64,000 nt of DNA from Nocardioides sp. Arc9.136 (GCF_030506255.1 NZ_CP113431.1:1612001-1676000); one strand, 5' to 3'. Positions 42,928-50,815 are shown, numbered from the stretch's first letter. Made by a program: numbers and translations. Notes: a model not told the origin generated them from the letters alone.

Positions 42928-43818
42928 ATGGTGACCGGACCTGGGCGTTCCCTCGCGGAGATGATCCGCGAGGGCGGCAAGTCGTTCTCGTTCGAGTTCT
43001 TCCCGCCCAAGGACGAGGCCGGCGAGCAGCAGCTCTGGGACGCGATCCGCGCCCTCGAGCCCTACCGGCCGACCTTCGTGTCGGTGACTTACGGCGCGGG
43101 CGGCTCGACGCGGGACTCCACCGTGCGGGTGACCGGACGGATCGCCCGGGAGACCTCGATGATCCCGATGGCGCACCTGACCTGCGTCGGCCACACGCGC
43201 GGTGAGCTCGAGGCGATCCTCGACGCCTACCACGAGGCGGGCGTGCAGCACGTCATGGCACTGCGCGGCGACCCCTCGGACGGGCCGCGATCGCCCTGGA
43301 CCCCCACCGACGGCGGTCTGACCTACGCCACCGAGCTGGTCGAGCTCGCCCGGTCCCGGGGCGACTTCCGGGTGGGCGTGGCGGCGTTCCCGGAGGGCCA
43401 CCCCACCGCCGAGTCGCTGGACCACGACGCCGACGTGCTGGTCGCGAAGGCGCGGGCGGGCGCGGAGTTCGCGGTCACGCAGATGTTCTTCCGGGCCCGC
43501 GACTACTTCGGCCTCGTCGAGCGCGTCCGCGACCGGGGCGTCGACATGCCGATCCTCCCGGGCATCATGCCGATCCTGAACCTCGCCGCGATCCGCCGGC
43601 AGGGCGAGCTGATCGGCGCCGACGTGCCGGCGGAGGTCGTCGCGCGGATCTCGGCCCACGACGGAGACGCCGCCGCGGTGCGCGCCGAGGGCATCACCGT
43701 GGCCGCCGAGCTCTGCGAGGAGCTGCTCGCCGGCGGCGCGCCGGGGCTGCACTTCTACACGCTCAACCGCTCCCGGGCGACGCTGGAGATCTTCGACCGG
43801 CTCAACGTCTCGGCCTGA
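42928..43818 (+). CDS. metF: 5,10-methylenetetrahydrofolate reductase
   Basis: A 296-residue flavoprotein that makes 5-methyltetrahydrofolate for methionine synthesis. SFEFFPPKDEAGEQQLW (with the catalytic Glu), FVSVTYGAGGSTRD, HLTCVGHTR, VMALRGDPS, AKARAGAEFAVTQMFF and a C-terminal GLHFYTLNRS are the MetF blocks in order, over the normal length. Probably leaderless. The stop codon lies inside a 20-bp palindrome shared with the convergent oxidoreductase. Confidence 0.95.
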   Translation: MVTGPGRSLAEMIREGGKSFSFEFFPPKDEAGEQQLWDAIRALEPYRPTFVSVTYGAGGSTRDSTVRVTGRIARETSMIPMAHLTCVGHTRGELEAILDAYHEAGVQHVMALRGDPSDGPRSPWTPTDGGLTYATELVELARSRGDFRVGVAAFPEGHPTAESLDHDADVLVAKARAGAEFAVTQMFFRARDYFGLVERVRDRGVDMPILPGIMPILNLAAIRRQGELIGADVPAEVVARISAHDGDAAAVRAEGITVAAELCEELLAGGAPGLHFYTLNRSRATLEIFDRLNVSA

Positions 43819-43831
43819 CCCGGGTCAGGCC
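43812..43831. terminator. Perfect 20-bp palindrome holding both stop codons
   Basis: Perfect palindrome centred between 43821 and 43822. It contains the metF TGA (43816-43818) and, on the other strand, the TGA of the oxidoreductase (43825-43827). As RNA it can fold on either strand; no T-run follows. Confidence 0.45.
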
Positions 43832-45123
43832 GGCCCGACCGCCTGCGCGACCAGGGCGGCCGAGAGGCCGACGTACGGCAGCCCGGCGCCCGGCGTCGCG
43901 TGCGCACCGGCGGCGAAGACCCCCGCGACGGGCGTCGTGGGACCGAGCCGCTGCCGCACCGTCGCTCGCCCCTGCCACAGCACGCCCAGGGGCGAGCCGT
44001 TCCAGGCGTCGACCAGGTCCCGCGGGCTGCGGTCGACCCGGGTGACCATCCCGGCGCGGACGTCGAGGCCCTGCCGGGCGAGCGCGCGCAGCATGTCCTC
44101 GGCGAGCCGGCCGCGCCCGTGCACCGTCCAGGCCGAGGCGCCGTCCGGGGCCCGGCCGCCGGTGCGCACGACCAGCAGCGGGTCGCCGTGGAGCACGACC
44201 TCGTGCGGCAGGTGGGGCACCTCGCCCTCCAGCCCGAGGTGGGCGACCACCGGGGGGATGGCCGGCATGGTGCGCTCGACGTGCCGGGCGAGGGTCGGCA
44301 GCAGGCGGGGGTCGACCGCCACCACCACGACGTCGGCGTCGACCTGGTCGCCGCCCAGGTCGACGGCCACGACCCGGCCCTCGCGCACGACGAGGTCACG
44401 GGCGGTGGTCCCGGTCCGCACGGTGACGCCGCGGGTGCCGAGGCGGTCCGCGAGCGCGTCGGCCAGCCGGGCCATGCCGCCCTCGACCGTCCACGCGCCG
44501 AAGCGCTGCTCGACGTACGCCGTCACGCCGGCCCAGGCCGGGACGTTGCGCAGGTCGTGGCCCTCGGCGACGGCCGGGTGCCCGGCGACCAGGGCGAGCC
44601 GCTCGTCGCGGAAGACCTTGCGGAGCCGGCGGTGCAGGGTCTCCCGGCTGCCCAGCAGGGCGGCGAGCGGGCGGGAGGGGGCGGCCGCCTCCCACGGGAC
44701 CTCGAGGTACTCGCGGCGGAGCGTCTCCCACGTGTCGGTGTACGACGCGACGTGGTCCACCCAGCGCCGGCCCAGCCCGGGGCCGAGCTCGTCGAAGGCG
44801 GCGACCTGCGCCGCACGGGTGGCCGGGACCGTCACGCGGGTGCCGTCGGCGAACCGGTGCTCACGGACCACGTCGAGCGGCACCAGGTCCAGCTCCCGCT
44901 CGACCGGCCGCCCGCTCTTGCGGAACAGGTCGCGCACCACCGCGGGCAGCGTGGTCCAGGTCGGCCCGGCGTCCCACGCGAACCCGTCGGCCTCCACCCG
45001 GCCGAGCGCGCCGCCCAGCGTGGGGGAGCGCTCGAGCAGCGTCACGTCGTGACCGAGCTTGGCGAGACGCACGGAGGACGCCAGACCGGCGTACCCGCCT
45101 CCCACGACCACCACGCGTGCCAC
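43825..45123 (-). CDS. FAD-dependent oxidoreductase (phytoene desaturase/amine oxidase type)
   Basis: A 432-residue protein with the N-terminal dinucleotide motif VVVGGGYAGLASSVRLAKLGHDVTLLERSPTLGG and the matching C-terminal FAD block GVFAAGAHATPGAGLPYVGLSAALVA. The layout is that of carotenoid desaturases and related oxidoreductases. No crtB, crtE or other carotenoid gene adjoins it, but the idsA-type prenyl synthase is two genes away, so an isoprenoid substrate is possible. GTG start with TAGGGT 6 nt upstream. Confidence 0.85.
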   Translation of the reverse strand: MARVVVVGGGYAGLASSVRLAKLGHDVTLLERSPTLGGALGRVEADGFAWDAGPTWTTLPAVVRDLFRKSGRPVERELDLVPLDVVREHRFADGTRVTVPATRAAQVAAFDELGPGLGRRWVDHVASYTDTWETLRREYLEVPWEAAAPSRPLAALLGSRETLHRRLRKVFRDERLALVAGHPAVAEGHDLRNVPAWAGVTAYVEQRFGAWTVEGGMARLADALADRLGTRGVTVRTGTTARDLVVREGRVVAVDLGGDQVDADVVVVAVDPRLLPTLARHVERTMPAIPPVVAHLGLEGEVPHLPHEVVLHGDPLLVVRTGGRAPDGASAWTVHGRGRLAEDMLRALARQGLDVRAGMVTRVDRSPRDLVDAWNGSPLGVLWQGRATVRQRLGPTTPVAGVFAAGAHATPGAGLPYVGLSAALVAQAVGPA

Positions 45124-45129
45124 GGGTCG

Positions 45130-45135
45130 ACCCTA
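45130..45135 (-). promoter_or_regulatory. Leaderless -10 (TAGGGT) of the FAD oxidoreductase gene
   Basis: Minus-strand TAGGGT ends 6 nt before the GTG at 45123; the hexamer lies just beyond the end of the DUF4126 gene. Confidence 0.5.
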
Positions 45136-45140
45136 GGGCG

Positions 45141-45728
45141 CTACGCCGACACCCCGGCGGGCCGGCCCCGCCAGCGGCGCCAGCCGCGCCGGACCAGCCG
45201 CGCCAACAGGTAGAGCGCGACCAGGCCGCCGGCCAGCAGCACCGCGGCGACACCGGCGGCCGCGCGCGGGTGCTCGATCGCGAACCAGACGACCCCCAGC
45301 ACGGCGACGTCCTCGGTGATGCTCGCGAGGACGTTGCTGACCGGCTCGGGCGAGGTGTTGATCGCCAGCCGGCCACCGGCCTTGGCCAGGTGGGAGAGCA
45401 GGGCCGTGCCGCCGCCGACGGTGCCCAGCACCGCCTGGTCCAGCGTGCGCGCGTCGCCCGCGAGGAGCACGCCGACGACGGCGCCGACCGTCGGGCGGAT
45501 CGCCGTCGAGACCGCGTCCCAGGTGGAGTCGACGTAGGGGATCTTGTCGGCGACGAACTCCATCGCGTAGAGGAACGCCGCGACCACCAGCACGTCCCAG
45601 CGGCCGAGCGCGTCGGGGACCTGCTCCAGCCCGCCGACGCGGTCCGCGACGCCGAGGACCAGGACGACGAGGTAGGCGTTGACGCCGCTCGCCCACCCGC
45701 TGGAGAACGCGAGCGCCAGCGACTCCAC
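45141..45728 (-). CDS. DUF4126 membrane protein
   Basis: A 195-residue membrane protein of the DUF4126 family, with about five helices. The conserved N-terminus LALAFSSGWASGVNAYLVVLVLGVADRVG and MEFVADKIPYVDSTWDAVSTAIRP are the family signature. Function unknown. GTG start 1 base after the ArsC-like gene, so it is probably co-transcribed with that gene and the YbaK-like gene upstream. Confidence 0.85.
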   Translation of the reverse strand: MESLALAFSSGWASGVNAYLVVLVLGVADRVGGLEQVPDALGRWDVLVVAAFLYAMEFVADKIPYVDSTWDAVSTAIRPTVGAVVGVLLAGDARTLDQAVLGTVGGGTALLSHLAKAGGRLAINTSPEPVSNVLASITEDVAVLGVVWFAIEHPRAAAGVAAVLLAGGLVALYLLARLVRRGWRRWRGRPAGVSA

Positions 45729-45729
45729 C

Positions 45730-46089
45730 TCAGCCCCGCTCGATCACACGGCCCAGCGACCCGGGGTCGCGGCCCACGACGGTGGTGCCGTCCGAGGCGG
45801 TGAGGATCGGCCGCTGGATCGCGCGCGGGTGGGCGGCGAGCGCCCGGAGCCAGGCGTCACGGCTCGCGGGCTCGCGCGGCAGGTCGATCCCGGCCTCCCG
45901 GGTCTCCTTCGGCCGGGCGACGTCCCACGGCTCCAGCCCCAGCCGGTCCACCACCGCACGCAGCTCCTCGGGCGTCGGCGGGTCGTCGAGGTAGCGGCGC
46001 ACGGTGTAGTCGACGCCGGCCGCGTCCAGCTCGGCGACGGCGGTGCGGCACTTCGTGCACGCGGGGTTCAGCCAGATCTCGATGCCCAT
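45730..46089 (-). CDS. ArsC/Spx-type thioredoxin-fold protein
   Basis: A 119-residue protein of the ArsC/Spx/MgsR family. IWLNPACTKCRTAVAELDAAGVDYTVRRYLDDPPTPEEL carries CTKC, a CxxC pair at about residues 10-13, and AHPRAIQRPIL contains the Arg-Pro of the ArsC active-site loop. Either glutaredoxin-dependent arsenate reduction or redox sensing is possible. There are no other arsenic genes nearby. It follows the YbaK-like gene by 8 bases. Confidence 0.85.
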   Translation of the reverse strand: MGIEIWLNPACTKCRTAVAELDAAGVDYTVRRYLDDPPTPEELRAVVDRLGLEPWDVARPKETREAGIDLPREPASRDAWLRALAAHPRAIQRPILTASDGTTVVGRDPGSLGRVIERG

Positions 46090-46097
46090 CGCGCTCC

Positions 46098-46571
46098 TCA
46101 CTCCACGTCGATCTCGGTCGCGCCGGTCAGCGCCTGCAGCTCGTCGTACGTCGTCGAGAACACCGCGGCGGGGTGGCCCGCCGCCGCCCAGACCACGGGG
46201 TGCCGGCGCAGCCAGCGGTCCTGGTAGGTCGGCACCGGCGCGGGGTGGCCGATGGGGGAGACACCACCGATCACCTGGCCGGTGGCGGCGCGGACCAGCT
46301 CCGCGCTCGCGCGCCGCAGACGCGGCACGCCGACGGTCGCGGCCACCTTGGCGGTGTCGACCCGGTGCGCCCCCGAGGTCAGCACGAGCACGGGCTCGCC
46401 CTCGGCCTCGAACACCAGGCTGTTGGCGATGGCACCGACCTCGCAGCCGAGCGCCTCGGCGGCCAGTGCCGCGGTGTGGACGGAGTCGGGCAGAATGACG
46501 ACGTCGCCCGTGCCCCCGCGGCGTGCGTGCTCCTCGCGGAAGCGTGTGATCGAGGGGTGCTCGGTCGTCAT
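46098..46571 (-). CDS. YbaK/EbsC-family protein (aminoacyl-tRNA deacylase fold)
   Basis: A 157-residue protein with the YbaK/INS fold that edits mischarged tRNA. VIGGVSPIGHP is the conserved GGxSPxG loop and GCEVGAIANSLVFEAEG the preceding helix-strand. The catalytic Lys of YbaK (position of YKTLL) is Asn here (AIANSLVF), as far as I recall common in actinobacterial members, so deacylase activity is uncertain. ATG start with TAGGGT 6 nt upstream. First gene of a three-gene unit. Confidence 0.85.
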   Translation of the reverse strand: MTTEHPSITRFREEHARRGGTGDVVILPDSVHTAALAAEALGCEVGAIANSLVFEAEGEPVLVLTSGAHRVDTAKVAATVGVPRLRRASAELVRAATGQVIGGVSPIGHPAPVPTYQDRWLRRHPVVWAAAGHPAAVFSTTYDELQALTGATEIDVE

Positions 46572-46577
46572 GGCGCG

Positions 46578-46583
46578 ACCCTA
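46578..46583 (-). promoter_or_regulatory. Leaderless -10 (TAGGGT) of the YbaK-like operon
   Basis: Minus-strand TAGGGT ends 6 nt before the ATG at 46571, with no Shine-Dalgarno sequence. Confidence 0.5.
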
Positions 46584-46659
46584 GGGCACCAGCACCGGTC
46601 CGCGCCCGGCCCGCACGGCCAGCCCGTCCGCACGCGCCCGTCCCGCCCGAGGAGCCCGC

Positions 46660-47109
46660 ATGACAGCCCAGCCCACGTCGGTCCGTCGCGCGGTGCAGCT
46701 GCTCCTCGTGCTGCTCGGCCTGGCCGTCCTGGTGGCGGTGCTCACCGTCGTGCTGCGCGACGACCTCCTCGACTCCTGGTCCGCGGGCCACCCGGTCGAC
46801 GCCGACATCGAGCAGCCCGCCTTCGTCCCGGTCGCGGTGGTGCTCCTCATCGTGTTCGTGGGTCTGGTCGCCACCCTGGTGCCGTTCCTGCGCGGCGGCG
46901 CCAACTGGGCCCGCCACTCCCTCGCGCTGGTCGTGCTGATGGCCGCGATCGCGACCCTGGCCGGGCTGCGCACCGAGCCGCCGCTGCCCTTCGTGCTCGC
47001 CGCGGTGGTCTCCCTCGTGGTCGACGCGGCACTGCTGTACCTCCTCTGGAGCCCCGAGACCTCGCGCTTCGTGCGCGGGAGCCGCGCGCCCGCCGACACG
47101 CACGTCTGA
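46660..47109 (+). CDS. Four-helix membrane protein of unknown function
   Basis: A 149-residue integral membrane protein. Hydrophobic helices lie at about 12-31, 53-75, 83-102 and 107-125; the loop between helices 1 and 2 contains acidic residues. I recognise no family. GAGGAG lies 6 nt before the ATG. It is transcribed alone, ahead of a GC-rich tandem repeat and the SOS promoter of the dinB cluster. Confidence 0.78.
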   Translation: MTAQPTSVRRAVQLLLVLLGLAVLVAVLTVVLRDDLLDSWSAGHPVDADIEQPAFVPVAVVLLIVFVGLVATLVPFLRGGANWARHSLALVVLMAAIATLAGLRTEPPLPFVLAAVVSLVVDAALLYLLWSPETSRFVRGSRAPADTHV

Positions 47110-47145
47110 CCCGCCGCGCGGGAAGCCCTCCCGGCAGCTCGCTCG

Positions 47146-47200
47146 AGCCCGGCCGCAGCCCGGCCGCAGCCCGGCCGCAGCCCGGCCGGAGCCCGGCCGG
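47146..47200. repeat. Tandem repeat, 11 bp x 5
   Basis: Five head-to-tail copies: units 1-3 are AGCCCGGCCGC and units 4-5 AGCCCGGCCGG. They lie 36 bp after the membrane-protein stop and 33 bp before the -35 of the SOS promoter. Each unit contains CCGGCCG, so the RNA could form short hairpins; a terminator role is possible. Confidence 0.75.
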
Positions 47201-47232
47201 AGCCGGCACGGCCCCGGCCCCACCGGCGGGTC

Positions 47233-47261
47233 TTGACGACCTGTCGGTGGTGAGGTGTACC
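47233..47261 (+). promoter_or_regulatory. Promoter of the SOS-controlled dinB cluster
   Basis: TTGACG (47233-47238), a 17-bp spacer and TGTACC (47256-47261). The -35 matches the sigma-70 consensus in five of six positions. The LexA box starts 11 bp after the -10, over the transcription start. Confidence 0.6.
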
Positions 47262-47271
47262 TTCGTCGTGT

Positions 47272-47287
47272 TCGAACATCTGTTCGA
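47272..47287. promoter_or_regulatory. LexA (SOS) box
   Basis: TCGAACATCTGTTCGA is an exact match to the actinobacterial/Gram-positive SOS box TCGAAC-N4-GTTCGA; the symmetry extends one base further on each side. LexA bound here would cover the transcription start of the DUF6504-HEPN-methyltransferase-dinB cluster. Confidence 0.9.
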
Positions 47288-47389
47288 ACGACCGGCGGGG
47301 GCGACCTCGACCCCCGTCCCCGCCGGGTCGCGATGTCCGGGGTCGTGGGGTCGACGGAGCCGGGCGCGAGCCCGAGGAGCGAGGCGAGA

Positions 47390-47710
47390 GTGGTGCGGTA
47401 CGACGACCCCGTCGAGGTGCGGACCGGGGAGGGCGGGCTCGACGGCCCGCCGGGGGAGGCGCAGGCGGCGCGGGGCGGTCCCGCGCAGTTCCTCTGGCGC
47501 GGCCGGCTGTGGAAGGTGCGCGAGGTGCTGGAGCGGCGGAGCCAGGAGCTCCCGCGCCGCGAGCTGTGGCGGGTCGCCGCCGGCCGCGGACGGCTCGACC
47601 AGGCGGCCGGGGCGGACGACCTCGCCGGCGGCGGGGTCTTCGAGCTGGCCCACGACCTGCGAGCGGGCCGGTGGCAGCTCGTCGCCGCCGGCGCCCGTGC
47701 GGGGGAGTGA
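47390..47710 (+). CDS. DUF6504 family protein, SOS cluster
   Basis: About 106 residues. VVRYDDPVEVRTGEGG followed by PAQFLWRGRLWKVREVLERR matches DUF6504 proteins found ahead of dinB in Streptomyces and relatives; the C-terminal part includes VFELAHDLRAGRWQLVAAG. Function unknown. The GTG at 47390 is preferred: GAGG lies 5 nt upstream and the family begins near RYDDP; an ATG at 47333 is possible. First gene after the LexA box. Confidence 0.82.
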   Translation: MVRYDDPVEVRTGEGGLDGPPGEAQAARGGPAQFLWRGRLWKVREVLERRSQELPRRELWRVAAGRGRLDQAAGADDLAGGGVFELAHDLRAGRWQLVAAGARAGE

Positions 47711-47717
47711 GGCTGTC

Positions 47718-48167
47718 GTGCCGTCCCCCCTGGAGCAGCCCAACCCCTACGCCCTGCCGGCGACCACCCACGCCTACCTGGCCCGGTCCGCGGAGTCGCT
47801 GAGCGAGGCGATCGCCGCGACCGAGGTCACCGAGCGCTACGCCCACGCCCACGTCGCCGCGCTCCGCGCAGCCGCCGCCCTGCTGGCGGCCCGCGCCCGG
47901 CCGGCGCCGGCCCGGCGGCGCCCCCAGAAGAACGCCTGGGTGCTGCTGACCGAGGTCGCTCCCGAGCTGGAAGAGTGGGCGCGGTTCTTCGCGGCCGGTG
48001 CCGCGAAGCGGGCGGCGGCCGAGGCCGGCTCGCGCCGCGCCGTGACCGAGCGGGAGGCCGACGACCTCGTGCGCGACTCCGACCGGTTCCTCGCCGTGGT
48101 CGAGCAGGCGCTCGGGCTGGTGCCGCACGCGCCGGTCCAGGTGCACGTCGTGCGCCGGGTGGGGTGA
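47718..48167 (+). CDS. SAV_6107-type HEPN-domain protein
   Basis: A 149-residue helical protein. RYAHAH at residues 40-45 gives an R-x4-H motif, the RNase signature of HEPN domains, and NAWVLLTEVAPELEEWARFFAAGAAKRAAAEAG plus DDLVRDSDRFLAVVEQALGL are as in the SAV_6107 family named for a Streptomyces avermitilis protein. It starts 7 bases after the DUF6504 gene and so should be SOS-induced. RNase activity has not been shown to my knowledge. Confidence 0.82.
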   Translation: MPSPLEQPNPYALPATTHAYLARSAESLSEAIAATEVTERYAHAHVAALRAAAALLAARARPAPARRRPQKNAWVLLTEVAPELEEWARFFAAGAAKRAAAEAGSRRAVTEREADDLVRDSDRFLAVVEQALGLVPHAPVQVHVVRRVG

Positions 48168-48181
48168 GCACCCGGTGGCCC

Positions 48182-48187
48182 TAGGCT
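48182..48187 (+). promoter_or_regulatory. Internal leaderless -10 (TAGGCT) before the methyltransferase
   Basis: TAGGCT lies 7 nt before the ATG at 48195, so the methyltransferase and dinB may also be transcribed without the SOS promoter. Confidence 0.4.
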
Positions 48188-48194
48188 GGGCGCC

Positions 48195-48956
48195 ATGCCC
48201 GTCACCGAGCGTCCCGGCGACCGACCCAGCGAGCGGGACCGCCCCAGCGAGCGGCGCGGAGCCGCGCGCACGGCGGTCGTCTGGTCGGCGTTGCGCCCGG
48301 TGCTCGGCAGCGGCCCGCTCGACGTGCTGGACATCGGCGGCGGCACCGGCGGCTTCGCCGTCCGCGTCGCCGAGCAGGGCCACCGGGTCACGGTGGTCGA
48401 CCCCAGTCCCGACGCCCTGGCCTCGCTCGGCCGACGTGCCCGCGAGCTCGGGGTGGAGGTGGCGGCCCAGCAGGGCGACCTCTCGACCCTGGTCGACGTC
48501 ACCGGCGCCGACGCCGCCGACGTCGTGCTCTGCCACGGTGTCCTCGAGGTCGTCGAGGACCCCGCGGCCGCGCTGCGGAGCCTGCGTGCCGTGCTGCGGC
48601 GCGGGGGCACGCTCAGCCTGCTCGTCGCCCAGCGGCACGCCGCGGTCGTGGCGCGGGCGATGGCCGGCCACTTCCAGCAGGCCCTGGCCATGCTCGACGA
48701 GGGCGCGACGACCGGCGCCCCGGCCAGCCGGTCCGGGAGCCGGTTCACCCGCGACGAGGTCGGTGCCCTGCTCGAGGACGCCGGCTTCGAGGTGGCCTCG
48801 GTCCACGGCGTCCGCGTCTTCGCCGACCTCGTGCCCGGCTCGTTGCTGGACCTCGAGCCCGGCGCCGCGGGCGCGCTCGTCGACCTCGAGCAGGCCGTCG
48901 CGGCCCGCCCGGAGTACCTCCCGCTCGCCACACAGCTGCACCTGCTCGCTCGCTGA
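48195..48956 (+). CDS. Class I SAM-dependent methyltransferase
   Basis: A 253-residue protein. LDVLDIGGGTGGFAVRVAEQGHRVTVVDPSPDAL is SAM motif I through the acidic loop, DVVLCHGVLEVVEDPAAALRSL is motif II, and RRGGTLSLLVAQRHA motif III. It resembles SmtA/CmoM-type methyltransferases; the target (tRNA, small molecule) is unknown. The first 25 residues are charged and probably flexible. It lies between the HEPN gene and dinB. Confidence 0.88.
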   Translation: MPVTERPGDRPSERDRPSERRGAARTAVVWSALRPVLGSGPLDVLDIGGGTGGFAVRVAEQGHRVTVVDPSPDALASLGRRARELGVEVAAQQGDLSTLVDVTGADAADVVLCHGVLEVVEDPAAALRSLRAVLRRGGTLSLLVAQRHAAVVARAMAGHFQQALAMLDEGATTGAPASRSGSRFTRDEVGALLEDAGFEVASVHGVRVFADLVPGSLLDLEPGAAGALVDLEQAVAARPEYLPLATQLHLLAR

Positions 48957-48992
48957 CGGCCGCCGGCCGGCTCCCGCGCGGGCCGGAGCGCG

Positions 48993-50267
48993 GTGAGCGG
49001 GACGGTGGGCGGACCCGCCGGCGGCGGCGCCGCCGGGGACGACCGGTCGTGGGACTGCCCGATCCTCCACGTCGACATGGACGCGTTCTTCGCCTCGGTG
49101 GCGCTCCGGGACCGGCCCGACCTCCAGGACGTCCCGGCCGCGGTCGGTGGCGGCCACCGCGGCGTGGTCCTCTCGGCCAACTACGCCGCCCGCGCCTACG
49201 GCGTGCGCGGCGGGATGCCGGGGGTGCGTGCACGGCGCCTCTGCCCGCAACTGGTGTCGGTGCCCGGCGACCACGCGGCGTTCTCGTCGGTCTCCACGGC
49301 ACTGCGCGAGATCTTCCGGCGGGTCACGCCGCTGGTGGAGATGGCCTCGCTCGACGAGGCGTTCCTCGACGTGCGCGGGTCGACGCGGCTGCTCGGCTCG
49401 CCGCGGACGATCGCGGAGCTGGTCCGGGCGACGGTGCAGGAGGAGCAGCGCATCACCTGCTCCGCCGGCGTCGCCCCGACGGTCTCGGTGGCCAAGCTGG
49501 CCAGCCGCCGGGCCAAGCCCGACGGTGTGGTCGTGGTGCCGCCGGAGGAGGTCGTCGACTTCCTGCACGGCCTCGACGTCGGTGAGCTCTACGGCGTGGG
49601 CGACAGCACCGCCCGCAAGCTCCGGCGGATCGGCCTCACCACGGTCCGCCAGCTCGCCCACGCACCCTTCGAGGAGGTACGTGGCGCCGTCGGGACGGCG
49701 GCCGCTCGCCAGCTGCAGGTGCTCGCTTGGGGTCGCGACCGCTCGCAGCTCCACGAGCGGCGCGGCCCCCAGGAGCCGGACCGCTCGATGGGCGCCCAGC
49801 GGACGTTCGCCCGGGACCTGACCGCCCGTGCGGACGTCCTGCGCGAGGTGCTCGCCCTGGCGGAGAGGGTCACGCGGCGGCTGCGCGCCGGCGGGGTGGC
49901 CGGACGCACGGTGGTGCTCACCGTCCGCTACACCGACTTCACCACCCTCACCCGGTCCAAGGCGCTGCCGGAGCCGACCGACGTCACCCAGGAGGTGTAC
50001 GTCGCGGCCGTCGCGCTGCACGACGCGCTGCGCCAGGGTCGCTCCGGTGGCCGGGCCGGAGCGGCGCTGCGCCTGGTCGGGGTGCGGGTCGAGGGTCTCG
50101 TGCCGAGCACGCGGGTCCAGCGCCAGCGCGTGCTCGGGGAGCGCGAGCACGGGTGGTCCGACGTCGACCGGGCGGCCGACCGGGCGGGCGCCCGGTTCGG
50201 CAGCGGAGCGGTGCGCCCGGCCACCCTGCTGCCGGGCGCGGACCGGGCGAGGCGAGCAAAATCCTGA
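48993..50267 (+). CDS. dinB: DNA polymerase IV (Y-family translesion polymerase)
   Basis: A 424-residue error-prone polymerase. The catalytic Asp pair lies in HVDMDAFFASV (Asp28) and ASLDEAFLDV (Asp121, Glu122), ANYAARAYGVRGGMP is the finger motif, and the palm/thumb (LYGVGDSTARKLRRIGL helix-hairpin-helix) and little-finger domains follow. I see no clear beta-clamp-binding peptide at the very C-terminus. GTG start with GGAG 5 nt upstream. Last gene of the cluster behind the LexA box, so damage-inducible. Confidence 0.93.
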   Translation: MSGTVGGPAGGGAAGDDRSWDCPILHVDMDAFFASVALRDRPDLQDVPAAVGGGHRGVVLSANYAARAYGVRGGMPGVRARRLCPQLVSVPGDHAAFSSVSTALREIFRRVTPLVEMASLDEAFLDVRGSTRLLGSPRTIAELVRATVQEEQRITCSAGVAPTVSVAKLASRRAKPDGVVVVPPEEVVDFLHGLDVGELYGVGDSTARKLRRIGLTTVRQLAHAPFEEVRGAVGTAAARQLQVLAWGRDRSQLHERRGPQEPDRSMGAQRTFARDLTARADVLREVLALAERVTRRLRAGGVAGRTVVLTVRYTDFTTLTRSKALPEPTDVTQEVYVAAVALHDALRQGRSGGRAGAALRLVGVRVEGLVPSTRVQRQRVLGEREHGWSDVDRAADRAGARFGSGAVRPATLLPGADRARRAKS

Positions 50268-50356
50268 GGCGCCTACCGTGTTGCGGACGGCCTGCCTAGA
50301 CTTGCTCCACGGCCCACGCAGGGACGTATTCGGCTCGTGAGACCAGTGGAGGACCG

Positions 50357-50815
50357 GTGCCACTCTCGGAAGAGGAGCTGCGACTGCTCGAGCAGATGGA
50401 GCGCGCACTCTCGGAGGAGGATCCGAAGTTCGCCTCCACACTGCGCGGGACGTCGCTGCGACGCTCGGCGCGACGTCGCGCGATCCTCGCCGGGGCCGGC
50501 TTCGTGGTCGGGGTCGCCGTCCTGATGACCGGTGCGGTCAGCCAGGTCGCGCTCGTCGGGGTCGTCGGGTTCGTCATCATGCTCGGCTCCGCGACCGTCG
50601 CCCTCACCGCGATGCGCGGACAGGCCGCAGCAGCGGCCGCCGCCCCCACGGACCCGCGGCAGGCGGCCCACCCCTCGCGCGGCTTCACCGTCATCGACGG
50701 CGGCCGCAAGGGACGCTCCGGTCGCACCCGCCGCTCGCGCCGCACGTCCGGCTCCTTCATGGAGCGCATGGAGCAGCGGTGGCGCCACCGTCGGGAGCAG
50801 AACGGCGGCTTCTGA
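50357..50815 (+). CDS. DUF3040 membrane protein
   Basis: A 152-residue protein. The N-terminus PLSEEELRLLEQMERALSEEDPKFASTLRG is the DUF3040 signature, two membrane helices follow (about 43-62 and 67-86), and the C-terminal tail is strongly basic (RKGRSGRTRRSRRTSG). Function unknown; the family is restricted to actinobacteria and often lies near dinB and the dcw cluster. GGAGGA lies 3 nt before the GTG start. Confidence 0.85.
   Translation: MPLSEEELRLLEQMERALSEEDPKFASTLRGTSLRRSARRRAILAGAGFVVGVAVLMTGAVSQVALVGVVGFVIMLGSATVALTAMRGQAAAAAAAPTDPRQAAHPSRGFTVIDGGRKGRSGRTRRSRRTSGSFMERMEQRWRHRREQNGGF

Noticed and set aside
47146..47200. CRISPR-like array
   Set aside because: The 11-bp units are contiguous without spacers, so it is a simple tandem repeat.
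46581..50441. 1286-codon open frame on the minus strand
   Set aside because: It lies antisense to five convincing genes including dinB. Long open antisense frames are expected at this GC content, and its translation shows only Arg/Pro/Gly-rich low-complexity sequence.
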